A DNA stretch of 64,000 nucleotides from a bacterium. Lineage in GTDB: Bacteria > Electryoneota > RPQS01. Shown piece by piece: positions 26,481 through 34,405 of the stretch. Every line of letters begins with the position of its first letter. Positions within the stretch are counted from its first letter, which is position 1. Both the position numbers and the translations under genes were made by a program. The stretch is taken from NCBI GenBank assembly GCA_016702305.1, contig JADJEH010000009.1:62001-126000 (forward strand), read 5' to 3'. The notes below the pieces were generated by a model, which had not been told where the DNA came from, searched no databases, and saw only the letters and a list, made by a program, of their open reading frames with translations.

Positions 26481-27980
26481 TTAATATTTCGGGAGCGAGT
26501 TGTCTATGTGATCGGCCCAGGCGAGGATGCCGCCTTCGAGGTTGTAGATTTTTTCGAAGCCTGCGGCGCGGAGCTGGTGCCACGCGCGGGCGCTGCGCAC
26601 ACCGCTGCGGCAGGAGATCACGAGGTCACGCTCTTTGTAAGGCGCGAGCTCGTCAAGGCGGAAGTCGAGTTCCGCGAGCGGAATGTGCAGGTCTTCATTC
26701 AAGCGGGCGATGGCAAGCTCTTCGGCATTGCGCACGTCGAGGACGATGGGCCGCGAGCCGTTGCCGTTCTGACGGCGCGCGAAGAGTTCGTGGACGGTCA
26801 TCTCGCGGACTTGCGTGAGCGCTTGTTCTTCGGTGCCGAGGCCACAGAATTGCACGTAGTCCACGGGTTCGGTGATCGTGGGATGCGCACCGCACAAGGG
26901 GCAGTCGGGGTCTTTGTGCAGATCGAATCGCTTAAAGGACAAATCGAGCGCGTCGAAGCGTAAGAGCGTGCCGACCAACGGCGTGCCGATACCGAGCAAG
27001 ATCTTCAGAGCTTCGTTGGCTTGAATCGAGCCGACAATTCCGGGCAGGACGCCGAGCACGCCGCCTTCGGCGCAGGAGGGTACCAGACCGGGCGGCGGGG
27101 GTTCGGGATAGAGGCAGCGATAGCACGGGCCGCCGGGATCGCAGAAGACGGAGATTTGTCCCTCAAAGCGATAGATGCTCCCGTAAACATTGCGCTTTTT
27201 GAGCAAGAAGCTGACATCGTTGACGAGATAGCGTGTGGGAAAGTTGTCAGTGCCGTCTATTAAGAGGTCGTAGCCTGCCGCGATGCCCAGGGCGTTTTCG
27301 GCGGTGAAGAATGTTTCATACGTTTCGACGTGCACGTGCGGGTTGAGGTTTTTGATGAACTCGCGCGCGCTGCTGAGTTTGGACAGACCGACGGAGCGTC
27401 GGCCGTGGATGATCTGACGCTGGAGGTTGGTTTCATCCACAACATCGGCATCCACGATTCCCATGCGGCCGACTCCCGCCGCGGCGAGATAGGCCAGCAG
27501 TGGTGAACCTAAGCCACCCGCACCGACAACGAGCACGGACGCTTGTTTGAGTTTGAGTTGACCGGCGACGCCGACTTCGGGGAGCAAGAGGTGACGCGAG
27601 TATTGGCGGTACTCCTGCGTGGTGAGCGTGGCGCGACTGATGCCGTTGCCGGTTTCCGTTTTCCCGCCCTTTGTCCCCCCGGAGGATTGTGGTGGAAGAT
27701 CGGAACCGCCGGCGATGGAGGGCACGATGGTGAGTTGCGCTCCGTCGTGCAGGGCCGTGTGATATTTGTCAGGGAGGTGACGCACATCTTGCTGACCAAC
27801 ATAGACGTTGACAAAGCTGCGCAGCTTGCCGTCGCCGTCGTAGAGGTGTTTTTGCAGCGCGGGATGGGCGGCAGTGAGGTTATGCAATGCTTCGGCGACC
27901 GTAGCGGCCTCGAGCGTGACGGTGGCCTGATCGCCGGTGAAGCGGCGCAAGACAGTGGGGACGGAAATGGAAACGCTCAT
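26481..27980 (-). CDS. Ubiquitin-like (MoaD/ThiS/CysO) - E1 adenylyltransferase - rhodanese fusion
   Basis: 499 residues in three domains. Residues 1-92 are a beta-grasp sulfur carrier like MoaD/CysO, ending VPSIAGG with the diglycine at 91-92 but continuing into a Gly/Lys/Thr-rich linker (93-118). Residues about 120-385 are a MoeB/ThiF E1: GAGGLGS (153-159), VDADVVDETNLQRQ, and zinc ligands Cys286/Cys289 and Cys360/Cys363. Residues about 392-499 are a rhodanese with active-site Cys457 in CRSGVRSA. Together they would adenylate and thiocarboxylate a carrier C-terminus, with sulfur from a persulfide, for the CysM pathway encoded upstream. The carrier glycine must be freed first; the adjacent JAMM peptidase is the obvious candidate. 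TGATG overlap with that gene. Confidence 0.92.
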   Translation of the reverse strand: MSVSISVPTVLRRFTGDQATVTLEAATVAEALHNLTAAHPALQKHLYDGDGKLRSFVNVYVGQQDVRHLPDKYHTALHDGAQLTIVPSIAGGSDLPPQSSGGTKGGKTETGNGISRATLTTQEYRQYSRHLLLPEVGVAGQLKLKQASVLVVGAGGLGSPLLAYLAAAGVGRMGIVDADVVDETNLQRQIIHGRRSVGLSKLSSAREFIKNLNPHVHVETYETFFTAENALGIAAGYDLLIDGTDNFPTRYLVNDVSFLLKKRNVYGSIYRFEGQISVFCDPGGPCYRCLYPEPPPPGLVPSCAEGGVLGVLPGIVGSIQANEALKILLGIGTPLVGTLLRFDALDLSFKRFDLHKDPDCPLCGAHPTITEPVDYVQFCGLGTEEQALTQVREMTVHELFARRQNGNGSRPIVLDVRNAEELAIARLNEDLHIPLAELDFRLDELAPYKERDLVISCRSGVRSARAWHQLRAAGFEKIYNLEGGILAWADHIDNSLPKY

Positions 27981-28426
27981 CAGACGGCAACCCGGTTATG
28001 GATGATGACTTTTTCTTCGTGATAGCCCGTGCGGTCGTCGTTCAGTTGATAGCTGCGCACTTCGGCGGGCTCAGAGCGGCGGACAGATTGGATGATGTAG
28101 GAGTAATACGGCAGCGCGTGCTCGCGATCGAAGTCGGACGGGATCGCGGGATGATCAGGATGCGTGTGATAGAATCCGATCAGATTGAGGTCGAGACTCC
28201 GGGCGCGCGCTTCGGCGGCGATGAAATCATCGGGCGTGATCAGGAAGCGGCGCTCCTTGTTGTCTTCACGGCTGTTGACGATGGGATGCACTTCGTGGAT
28301 CGTGCGTTCGCTGCCAACTTCGAGCCCGAACAGAAAGCCGCAGCACTCTTCGGGGTAGCTGGAACGGGCGTGCGCGGCGATAGCGTCGTATTGCCGTTGA
28401 TGCAGATGAAGAATCGGACGGGACAT
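27980..28426 (-). CDS. JAMM/MPN+ metallopeptidase (Mec-like)
   Basis: 148 residues from MSRPILHL (28426); longer upstream frame is shadow of cysM. Zinc-site residues intact: Glu27 (PEECCG), His87 and His89 (YHTHP) and Asp100 of the PSDFD segment, i.e. the E...HxHx(7)SxxD JAMM signature. In Mycobacterium tuberculosis Mec cleaves CysO-cysteine to release cysteine; the same neighbours (CysM-like, E1, sulfur carrier) are here, so that role is likely. It could also cut after the internal diglycine of the fusion protein. Starts at a TGATG overlap with cysM and ends at a TGATG overlap with the fusion gene, implying translational coupling. Confidence 0.93.
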   Translation of the reverse strand: MSRPILHLHQRQYDAIAAHARSSYPEECCGFLFGLEVGSERTIHEVHPIVNSREDNKERRFLITPDDFIAAEARARSLDLNLIGFYHTHPDHPAIPSDFDREHALPYYSYIIQSVRRSEPAEVRSYQLNDDRTGYHEEKVIIHNRVAV

Positions 28427-29391
28427 CAGGCGTGGCCCTCCCACAGCGGCGTGGACAGATATTTCTCGGCGCCATCGGGGAAGATCGTCACGACGAGGCC
28501 CTGCTCGAGTGTGCGCGCGAGTTTCAACGCGGCAGCGCAGGACGCGCCGGCGGAGGTGCCGACGAGCAAGCCTTCTTCCGAGGCGAGGCGACGGCAATAG
28601 GTGTAGGCGTCTTCGGTCGCGATTTCAAGTTCGAGATCGGCAATGTTGCCGTCGTAGATTTCAGGCACGTGCACCGACGGCAGATGTTTCAAACCCTCGA
28701 GCCCGTGAAAGGGTGAATCCGGTTGGAAGCTGGCGATGTTGATGCGCGGATCGCGAGCCTTGAGGTAGCGGCTGACACCCGTGAATGTACCGGTGGTGCC
28801 GAGACCTGAGACAAAGTGTGTAATCGCGCCGTCCGTTTGCCGCCAGATTTCCGGACCGGTGCCGGTCAGGTGCGCATGCACGTTGGCGGGGTTGGCGTAT
28901 TGATTCAGGTAGCAGTATTGCTCGGGGTATTTTGCGGCGAGTTCGCGGGCCACTACTTGCGCTCCATCGGTGGAGAGCAACGGGTCGGTGTAGATCAGTT
29001 CAGCGCCGTAGGCGTGGAGAATCTGCTTGCGTTCGCGGCTGGCATTTTCGGGCAGACAGAGCGTGACGCCAATGCCCAAGGCCGCGCCGAGCATGGCGAG
29101 CGCAATGCCGGTGTTGCCGCTGGTGGCTTCCAGGATGCGGGTGTGCTCGTGAATGCGCTGGTCCCGCAGTGCTGCGGACAGCATGGCCCAGGCCGCGCGA
29201 TCCTTGATGGAACCGCCGGGATTTTTCCATTCAGCCTTGGCAAATACGCGCACGCCGGGAGCGAGATCGTCAGCAACGGCTGTGAGTTCAATTAAGGGCG
29301 TGTTGCCGATCATATGCACGAGCGGCGGTACGGACTGGCGGCGCGGTGCGCGCTGCGTATCGAGATAGAGGCGTTGGGCGGGCAGAGACAT
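28426..29391 (-). CDS. cysM: Cysteine synthase, CysM type (PLP enzyme)
   Basis: 321 residues. Fold-type II PLP enzyme: PLP lysine Lys63 in NPGGSIKDRAA, TSGNTG phosphate/substrate loop, GLGTTGTFTG PLP-phosphate loop and GTSAGASCA near the C-terminus. Related enzymes use O-acetylserine or O-phosphoserine with sulfide or a protein thiocarboxylate; the operon with a sulfur carrier, E1 and Mec-like peptidase favours the thiocarboxylate-using CysM role. The exact donor specificity cannot be read here. Second gene of the operon, 57 bases after the peroxiredoxin. Confidence 0.93.
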   Translation of the reverse strand: MSLPAQRLYLDTQRAPRRQSVPPLVHMIGNTPLIELTAVADDLAPGVRVFAKAEWKNPGGSIKDRAAWAMLSAALRDQRIHEHTRILEATSGNTGIALAMLGAALGIGVTLCLPENASRERKQILHAYGAELIYTDPLLSTDGAQVVARELAAKYPEQYCYLNQYANPANVHAHLTGTGPEIWRQTDGAITHFVSGLGTTGTFTGVSRYLKARDPRINIASFQPDSPFHGLEGLKHLPSVHVPEIYDGNIADLELEIATEDAYTYCRRLASEEGLLVGTSAGASCAAALKLARTLEQGLVVTIFPDGAEKYLSTPLWEGHA

Positions 29392-29448
29392 GGAGACGGT
29401 AACTTGTAGTTAGAATTTGTAGATTAGGGTTGAGCGAGCTACCGTACT

Positions 29449-30114
29449 CTATTGCGGCGTGCGCTTGCTGAAATACCAGTCGGTGTAGTGCTCGGCTTCG
29501 GTTTTGCGATGATCGGCGGCCTGCTGCGTTTGCGGCGCCGGAATAATGCAAGCCTCGCCGGGCTGCCAATTTTCGGGCGTGGCCAGCCCGTGTTTGTCAG
29601 TGGTTTGCAGCGCTTCGAGGATGCGCAGCACTTCGTCAATCGAACGGCCATTGGAGAGCGGGTAGTAGATCATGGTGCGGACGATGCCTTTGTCATCAAT
29701 GATGAACACGGCCCGCACTGCGGAGGTGTCGGATGCTTCGGGATGGAGCATGCCGTAGGCGCGGGCCACGTCGCCCTTGAGATCGGCGATCAGCGGGAAC
29801 GGCACCTTGACATCGAAGTTGTGCTCGATGCTGCGCACCCAGGCGATGTGCGAATAAATGGAGTCAATCGAGAGGCCGATGATCTGCGTGTTGCGCTGCA
29901 CGAACTCGTCGTGTTTGCGCGCAAAGGCCAGAAACTCGGTGGTGCAGACGGGCGTGAAATCGGCCGGATGGCTGAACAGGACGACCCACTTGCCTTTGTA
30001 GTCGGCGAGTTTGATTTCACCGTGGGTGGACTTCGCGGTGAATTCGGGCGCGGGTGTGTTAATGCGGGGCAGCGCCACAGGCGCGATGCCGTTGGGGGTT
30101 CCGTTGGTGTTCAT
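29449..30114 (-). CDS. Peroxiredoxin, 1-Cys/Prx6 type
   Basis: 221 residues. AhpC/TSA fold with the peroxidatic site FTPVCTTEF (Cys57, Thr54) and an Arg near 134 (SAVRAVFIID). The C-terminal extension with a further Cys at about 187 (GEACIIPAP) and the W-F tail places it in the Prx6/archaeal-type group. Reduces hydrogen peroxide or organic peroxides. It is the first structural gene after the cysteine leader/attenuator, 41 bases below the terminator, so it should share cysteine control with cysM, the JAMM peptidase and the E1 fusion. A redox link to sulfur handling is inference. Confidence 0.93.
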   Translation of the reverse strand: MNTNGTPNGIAPVALPRINTPAPEFTAKSTHGEIKLADYKGKWVVLFSHPADFTPVCTTEFLAFARKHDEFVQRNTQIIGLSIDSIYSHIAWVRSIEHNFDVKVPFPLIADLKGDVARAYGMLHPEASDTSAVRAVFIIDDKGIVRTMIYYPLSNGRSIDEVLRILEALQTTDKHGLATPENWQPGEACIIPAPQTQQAADHRKTEAEHYTDWYFSKRTPQ

Positions 30115-30154
30115 TTTGTCTGGGGCTATTCATGTGAAGGAAGTTGACGGCCAC

Positions 30155-30188
30155 AAAAAAACCCCCTCGCCAGCGGCAAGGGGGTTTT
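30155..30188 (-). terminator. Attenuator terminator of the cysteine operon
   Basis: On the minus strand AAAACCCCCTTGCC-GCT-GGCGAGGGGGTTTTTTT forms a 10-bp GC-rich stem (one G-U) flanked by A/T pairing and seven T. It stands between the leader peptide stop (30215) and the peroxiredoxin start (30114). Its 3' arm segment TGGCGAGGG (30172-30164) is repeated exactly inside the leader ORF (30251-30243), giving an alternative partner for the 5' arm. Confidence 0.88.
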
Positions 30189-30214
30189 GATCAGTCGTGT
30201 AGAGATTCCGCTAT

Positions 30215-30289
30215 TTAGTCGCGGACGCGCACACCTGAACCACCCTCGCCATGGGAGCGGGTCTGACAACAACACAGACAGGTGGTCAT
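30215..30289 (-). CDS. Cys-rich leader peptide (attenuator)
   Basis: 24-residue ORF reading MTTCLCCCQTRSHGEGGSGVRVRD: four TGT Cys codons at positions 4, 6, 7 and 8. It lies 27 bases upstream of an intrinsic terminator and is first in the transcript of the prx-cysM-JAMM-E1 operon. There is no Shine-Dalgarno; the ATG follows an A-run about 15 bases after the predicted transcription start. A ribosome stalled for Cys-tRNA near codons 6-8 would leave the GGCGAGGG segment (codons 14-16) free to pair with the terminator 5' arm. This fits attenuation by cysteine supply. Confidence 0.75.
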   Translation of the reverse strand: MTTCLCCCQTRSHGEGGSGVRVRD

Positions 30290-30310
30290 TTTTTGGGTAC
30301 GCATACTTAC

Positions 30311-30340
30311 AAGATACGCTCGTTGAGGGGGGCAAGTCAA
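30311..30340 (-). promoter_or_regulatory. Promoter of the cysteine operon
   Basis: On the minus strand TTGACT (30340-30335), 18 bases, TATCTT (30316-30311), continuing G. Predicted start near 30304, about 15 bases before the leader ATG. Confidence 0.55.
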
Positions 30341-30379
30341 GGGTTGGGGTGAATATTTTTTATGAGAGGGTCTGCACTT

Positions 30380-30408
30380 CTCACACATTTCTAACAGAAA
30401 CTTAACTA
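30380..30408 (+). promoter_or_regulatory. Candidate PHO box upstream of porin
   Basis: Three 7-bp units at 11-bp spacing with A/T-rich spacers: CTCACAC-ATTT-CTAACAG-AAAC-TTAACTA. The same first two units recur upstream of pstS. Layout matches PhoB/PhoP-type binding sites (7-bp repeats, 4-bp spacers). Confidence 0.5.
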
Positions 30409-30503
30409 ATTATATGAGTGAGGATTGTGTGTGAATTTGGTTAGCTCACACGCATGTAACAATAAAATAAGAAATTACGACCACCAAGAAGGTGAGGTCT
30501 TCG

Positions 30504-31613
30504 ATGCGACAGTGTTTTAGGAATTGGTTTTCGGCATGGCCGGCGGGTCCGGTCCGCTTTTTCGTCCATGTGCTCCTCGGATTGACTTTGTTCGCACCGC
30601 TTGTAGCGCGGAGTGAGTCAGAATTGCCGATTTGGATTGTTAATACTAAACTTAGTGGCGATTTTCGGTATCGGCACGAAGGAATTGACCGGGAGTTGAC
30701 GGACGCTCTTTACAGAAATCGGGTGCGCTATCGTATTGGGATCCAAAATCAGGTCAATGAACACGTCTTGGTTGGGATGAGGCTGGCGACAGGTCGGATG
30801 GACCCGCGCTCGACGAATCAGGACCTCGAGGACGGTCTGACTCCGAAGTTCATCTACCTGGATCGGGCTTATGGCGAGTTGACGGACGGCGGACATTGGT
30901 GGACGACCATGGGGCGGTTCGCCAATCCGATGACGGCAACGGACCTGCAGTGGGATGCAGATGTGGCGTTTGAGGGTGGTGTCGTACGATATAGTCGCGG
31001 CGAGGCGATCAAGACTACGGTGACGGCCGGCGGGATTTGGCTGGAGCCCTATCGCAATCAGCACGGCGCCGGCATCTGGGTTGGCCAGGCCACCTTGGCC
31101 GGGCAAGCGGGCGATGCCAAATGGACGGCCTCGGCGGGCGTCTACAGCTATGTGCTGGGGGCCATGGTTGACCCGGTGGCCAACGGCAACACGCTCTTAA
31201 ACAATCGCTACCTGCGTGATTACGAAGTGTTCGATGTTGTGTTTTCGGCGACGCTGCCGGGGATGATGAAGTCGAAATGGACGGTGACTCTCAATCCGCT
31301 TTTGAATACGGCGACATCGGAGAAGAACACCGGCTGGTTGGCGTCGGTGAATTGGAAGGGCAAGGTCCTGGAACGGTCGGCCTCGTGGAGCTATGACTAT
31401 CGTACTTTGGAGGCCGACGCGGTCATCGGTTCGTTTGTGGATAGTGATGTAGCGGGCGGGCGGACGGATCAGCGCAGTCATCGTCTTTCAGCAGAGATGG
31501 GTGTGATCGAAGGTTTTTCGTTGGGCGGCGCGGCGATTTTCAGCACGCTGAGTTCGCAGGGCGACGGGGATTGGTACCAGCGGTGGATGCTTGACGGACA
31601 GATCAAGTTCTAA
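30504..31613 (+). CDS. Putative porin upstream of pst operon
   Basis: 369 residues from the ATG at 30504, chosen because GGTGAGG lies 7 bases upstream; an in-frame GTG at 30492 is possible. Signal peptide to about residue 38 (LVARSES). The rest is short amphipathic strands (KLSGDFRYRHEG, NRVRYRIGIQNQV, HVLVGMRLATG) ending WMLDGQIKF with terminal Phe. It resembles the putative-porin family of FCB bacteria. With a candidate PHO box and pstS directly downstream, it probably admits phosphate or phosphate esters across the outer membrane; this is contextual inference. Confidence 0.8.
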   Translation: MRQCFRNWFSAWPAGPVRFFVHVLLGLTLFAPLVARSESELPIWIVNTKLSGDFRYRHEGIDRELTDALYRNRVRYRIGIQNQVNEHVLVGMRLATGRMDPRSTNQDLEDGLTPKFIYLDRAYGELTDGGHWWTTMGRFANPMTATDLQWDADVAFEGGVVRYSRGEAIKTTVTAGGIWLEPYRNQHGAGIWVGQATLAGQAGDAKWTASAGVYSYVLGAMVDPVANGNTLLNNRYLRDYEVFDVVFSATLPGMMKSKWTVTLNPLLNTATSEKNTGWLASVNWKGKVLERSASWSYDYRTLEADAVIGSFVDSDVAGGRTDQRSHRLSAEMGVIEGFSLGGAAIFSTLSSQGDGDWYQRWMLDGQIKF

Positions 31614-31657
31614 TTAATTCAAAGAACGAGGTGAGATTGGCTCTTGATGAGGATTTC

Positions 31658-31675
31658 CTCACGGAAACCTAACAA
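31658..31675 (+). promoter_or_regulatory. Candidate PHO box upstream of pstS
   Basis: CTCACGG-AAAC-CTAACAA, two 7-bp units at 11-bp spacing, matching the site at 30380-30397. It lies 41 bases before the pstS ATG. Confidence 0.5.
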
Positions 31676-31716
31676 ACAATCGCTACTCTCACATTCCACG
31701 TATCATAGGAGAATCC

Positions 31717-32583
31717 ATGCGTTTCGCAATTCGTTACGGCCTGTTGTTGGCCGGACTCAGTTTGATGTTGGTGGCGGTAGGCTGCGGGAAGAAGACCGAC
31801 GTGCCCGCTGAGAAGACCTCGATTGATATCAAGGGCTCGGACACGATGGTGAACCTGATGTCGGCCTTGGCTGAAGAATTCATGAAGGCGAATCCCGGCA
31901 AGCAGGTGGCCGTCACGGGCGGCGGCAGCGGCACGGGGATCGCCGCGATGCTGAACGGAACAACGGACATTTGCGCGTCGTCGCGCGCGTTGACCGACAA
32001 AGAGCGTGATCTGGCGAAGCAGAAGCAAATGGCGCCGGTTGAGGTGGTCATCGGCATGGACGGTTTGGCGGTGTTCGTGAATCCGGCCAACAAGGTGGAC
32101 ACGCTTTCGCTCGAACAGGTTAAGAACATTTTCCAAGGCCAGGTGAAGGACTGGAAAGACGTGGGCGGCGCGCCGGGACCGATCGTGGCGCACTCGCGTG
32201 AGAGCAATTCGGGGACGTATGTCTATTTCAAGGAGCATGTGCTGAACAAAGGCGACTTTGCGACGGACGTGCGCCTGATGACTTCGACGGCGGCGCTGGT
32301 GCAGGAACTCTCCACGAACTTGGGCGGCATCGGCTACGGCGGCGAAGCGTATGGCAAAGACGGCAAGGTGAAATCGCTGTACATTCGCAAGGATGCGGCG
32401 TCGCCGGCCTACCCGCCGCAGGAAGACCTCGTGCGCGGCGGCCAGTATCCGATTTCGCGTCCGCTGTTTCTGTACACCACGGGCTCGACGGCCGGTTTGA
32501 CACAGCAGTTCATTGACTTCTGCAATTCGCCGAAGGGTCAGACGATCGTGCGCGAAGTCGGTTATGTTCCGCTGAAGGGCTAA
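31717..32583 (+). CDS. pstS: Phosphate ABC transporter substrate-binding lipoprotein
   Basis: 288 residues. Lipoprotein signal with lipobox VAVGC (Cys23). Phosphate-binding loops of the PstS family: KGSDTMVNLM, TGGGSGTGIAA and the ESNSGTYVYF segment. Captures inorganic phosphate in the periplasm for PstCAB. Ribosome site ATAGGAG precedes the ATG. The pstC start follows directly on the stop codon. Confidence 0.96.
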   Translation: MRFAIRYGLLLAGLSLMLVAVGCGKKTDVPAEKTSIDIKGSDTMVNLMSALAEEFMKANPGKQVAVTGGGSGTGIAAMLNGTTDICASSRALTDKERDLAKQKQMAPVEVVIGMDGLAVFVNPANKVDTLSLEQVKNIFQGQVKDWKDVGGAPGPIVAHSRESNSGTYVYFKEHVLNKGDFATDVRLMTSTAALVQELSTNLGGIGYGGEAYGKDGKVKSLYIRKDAASPAYPPQEDLVRGGQYPISRPLFLYTTGSTAGLTQQFIDFCNSPKGQTIVREVGYVPLKG

Positions 32584-33468
32584 TTGGTGAAATTGCCCCG
32601 GCAATACTGGAAGGCGCGGATCATCCGCTACGTCTTTATGACCAGCGCGGCGATGAGTATTGTCATCGTCGCGCTGGTGTTCCTATTTCTGGGGCGAGAG
32701 AGTTGGCCGTTCATCCAGACGCACGGGATCGGGCAGATATTCAACGAGATCTGGCGGCCCGTGTCGTTTGAAGATGAGCAGTTCGGGATGTTGTCGCTGA
32801 TCACGGGTTCGCTGCTGGTGACGCTGTTGGCTACAGTGATTGCGGTGCCGTTTGGGGTGATCAGCGCGATCTACATTGCGGAAATGGCATCACCGGTTGA
32901 GCGTGAGATCTGGAAACCGGTGATCGAGATGCTGGCGGGCATTCCCTCGGTGGTGTTGGGGTTCTTCGGGTTAGTGGTCGTCGCGCCCATGGTCAAACAG
33001 GTGTTTCATCTCTCGTCGGGTTTGAACGCGTTGACGGGCGCGCTGTTGTTGGCGCTCATGGCGATTCCGACGATCATCACGATTTCGGAAGACGCGATTC
33101 GGAATGTGCCGCGTTCATACAAAGAAGCGTCGTTTTCCCTCGGCGCGTCGAAGTTGCAGACGATTTGGAAGGTGACCGTTCCGGCGGCGCTGTCGGGAAT
33201 TGTCGCGGCGGTTATGCTGGGGCTGGGTCGCGTGGTGGGAGAGACGATGGCGGTGATGATGGTGACGGGCAATGCCGCGATCGTCACGTTTGATCCCACG
33301 GAATCGGTGCGCACGATGACGGCGACGGTGGCGGCGGAGATGGGTGAAGTGCCGTTTGGCAGCGATCATTATCACGCGCTGTTTGTCATTGGTGTTGTGC
33401 TGCTGATTATGACCTTCTCCCTGAATATGGTGGCGCAGCGGGTGCTAAAAAAGTATCGGATCGGCTGA
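32584..33468 (+). CDS. pstC: Phosphate ABC transporter permease PstC
   Basis: 294 residues, six membrane helices, with the inner-membrane component (EAA-like) segment EASFSLGASKLQTIWKVTVP and the GRVVGETMAVMMVTGN motif of PstC. Start taken at TTG 32584, adjacent to the pstS stop; GTG 32587 is equally possible. Forms the channel with PstA. Confidence 0.95.
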   Translation: MVKLPRQYWKARIIRYVFMTSAAMSIVIVALVFLFLGRESWPFIQTHGIGQIFNEIWRPVSFEDEQFGMLSLITGSLLVTLLATVIAVPFGVISAIYIAEMASPVEREIWKPVIEMLAGIPSVVLGFFGLVVVAPMVKQVFHLSSGLNALTGALLLALMAIPTIITISEDAIRNVPRSYKEASFSLGASKLQTIWKVTVPAALSGIVAAVMLGLGRVVGETMAVMMVTGNAAIVTFDPTESVRTMTATVAAEMGEVPFGSDHYHALFVIGVVLLIMTFSLNMVAQRVLKKYRIG

Positions 33469-33517
33469 TGTCCAAGCATTTGTTCAGAGATGAGGCGCGG
33501 GTGATTGACTCCCGTTT

Positions 33518-34405
33518 ATGCTCCCGGAAGACCGCGAGTTTGCGATGAGTATGAAGCCGCGCAATATGTCGGAACGAATCGTATACTACTCCATGTTTGG
33601 AGTGACGTATGCAATACTTCTGGTGGTTGTGTATATCATTGCGGATGTGGTGGTGGGCGGCTGGCCGGTGCTGTCATGGGAATTTCTGACGGACACGCCG
33701 CGCAAGAGCGGCGCGGAGGGCGGCATCTGGCCGGTGATCGTGGGGACGCTTTATCTTGTGTTGGGTACGGTGGCGCTGGCGATGCCGTTGGGGATGGCGG
33801 GCGCGATATATTTAAGTGAGTATGCGACTCAGGGGCGGCTTACGCGCATGATCCGAGTTGCGATTGTGACACTGGCGGGCATCCCGTCGGTCGTTCTGGG
33901 GTTGTTTGGCTTAGGATTGTTTGTAATATTCTTGGGCTTTGGCGCTTCAATTCTGGCGGGCAGCATGACGTTAGCGTGCATGATTCTGCCGACGATTATT
34001 GTGGCCAGTGAAGAAGCTCTGCGGGCGGTGCCGCAGTCGTTTCGCGAAGGCAGTCTGGCGCTGGGGGCCACGAAGTGGGAGACGATCCGGCGCAACGTGC
34101 TGCCGTATGCGGTGCCGGGGATGATGACGGGTTCGATCTTAGGCGTGGGCCGCGCGGCGGGCGAGACGGCGCCGATTCTGTTGACGGCGGCGGCGTTCTT
34201 CCTTCCCTCGCTGCCGCAGTCGGTGTTTGATCAGTGCATGGCGTTGCCCTATCACCTGTATATTCTGGCGACGCAGTTGCCGGACGTAGAGAAGGCTCGG
34301 CCGATGCAGTACGGAACGGCGCTGGTGTTGATTGCAGTGGTTTTGAGTTTCAACTTGACGGCCATTATCATTCGTTCGTATTTTCGCCGGAAGTATCGCT
34401 GGTAA
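33518..34405 (+). CDS. pstA: Phosphate ABC transporter permease PstA
   Basis: 295 residues with six helices; EGSLALGATKWETIRRNVLP is the EAA-like loop contacting PstB, and GRAAGETAPILLTAAAFF is the family motif. The start is uncertain: ATG 33518, or an internal ATG at 33545 that gives MSMKPRN. Its TAA stop overlaps the pstB ATG (TAATG). Confidence 0.95.
   Translation: MLPEDREFAMSMKPRNMSERIVYYSMFGVTYAILLVVVYIIADVVVGGWPVLSWEFLTDTPRKSGAEGGIWPVIVGTLYLVLGTVALAMPLGMAGAIYLSEYATQGRLTRMIRVAIVTLAGIPSVVLGLFGLGLFVIFLGFGASILAGSMTLACMILPTIIVASEEALRAVPQSFREGSLALGATKWETIRRNVLPYAVPGMMTGSILGVGRAAGETAPILLTAAAFFLPSLPQSVFDQCMALPYHLYILATQLPDVEKARPMQYGTALVLIAVVLSFNLTAIIIRSYFRRKYRW

Noticed and set aside
28426..28597. 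Longer N-terminus for the JAMM peptidase.
   Set aside because: Arg-rich shadow of cysM; the TGATG junction and JAMM family length support ATG 28426.
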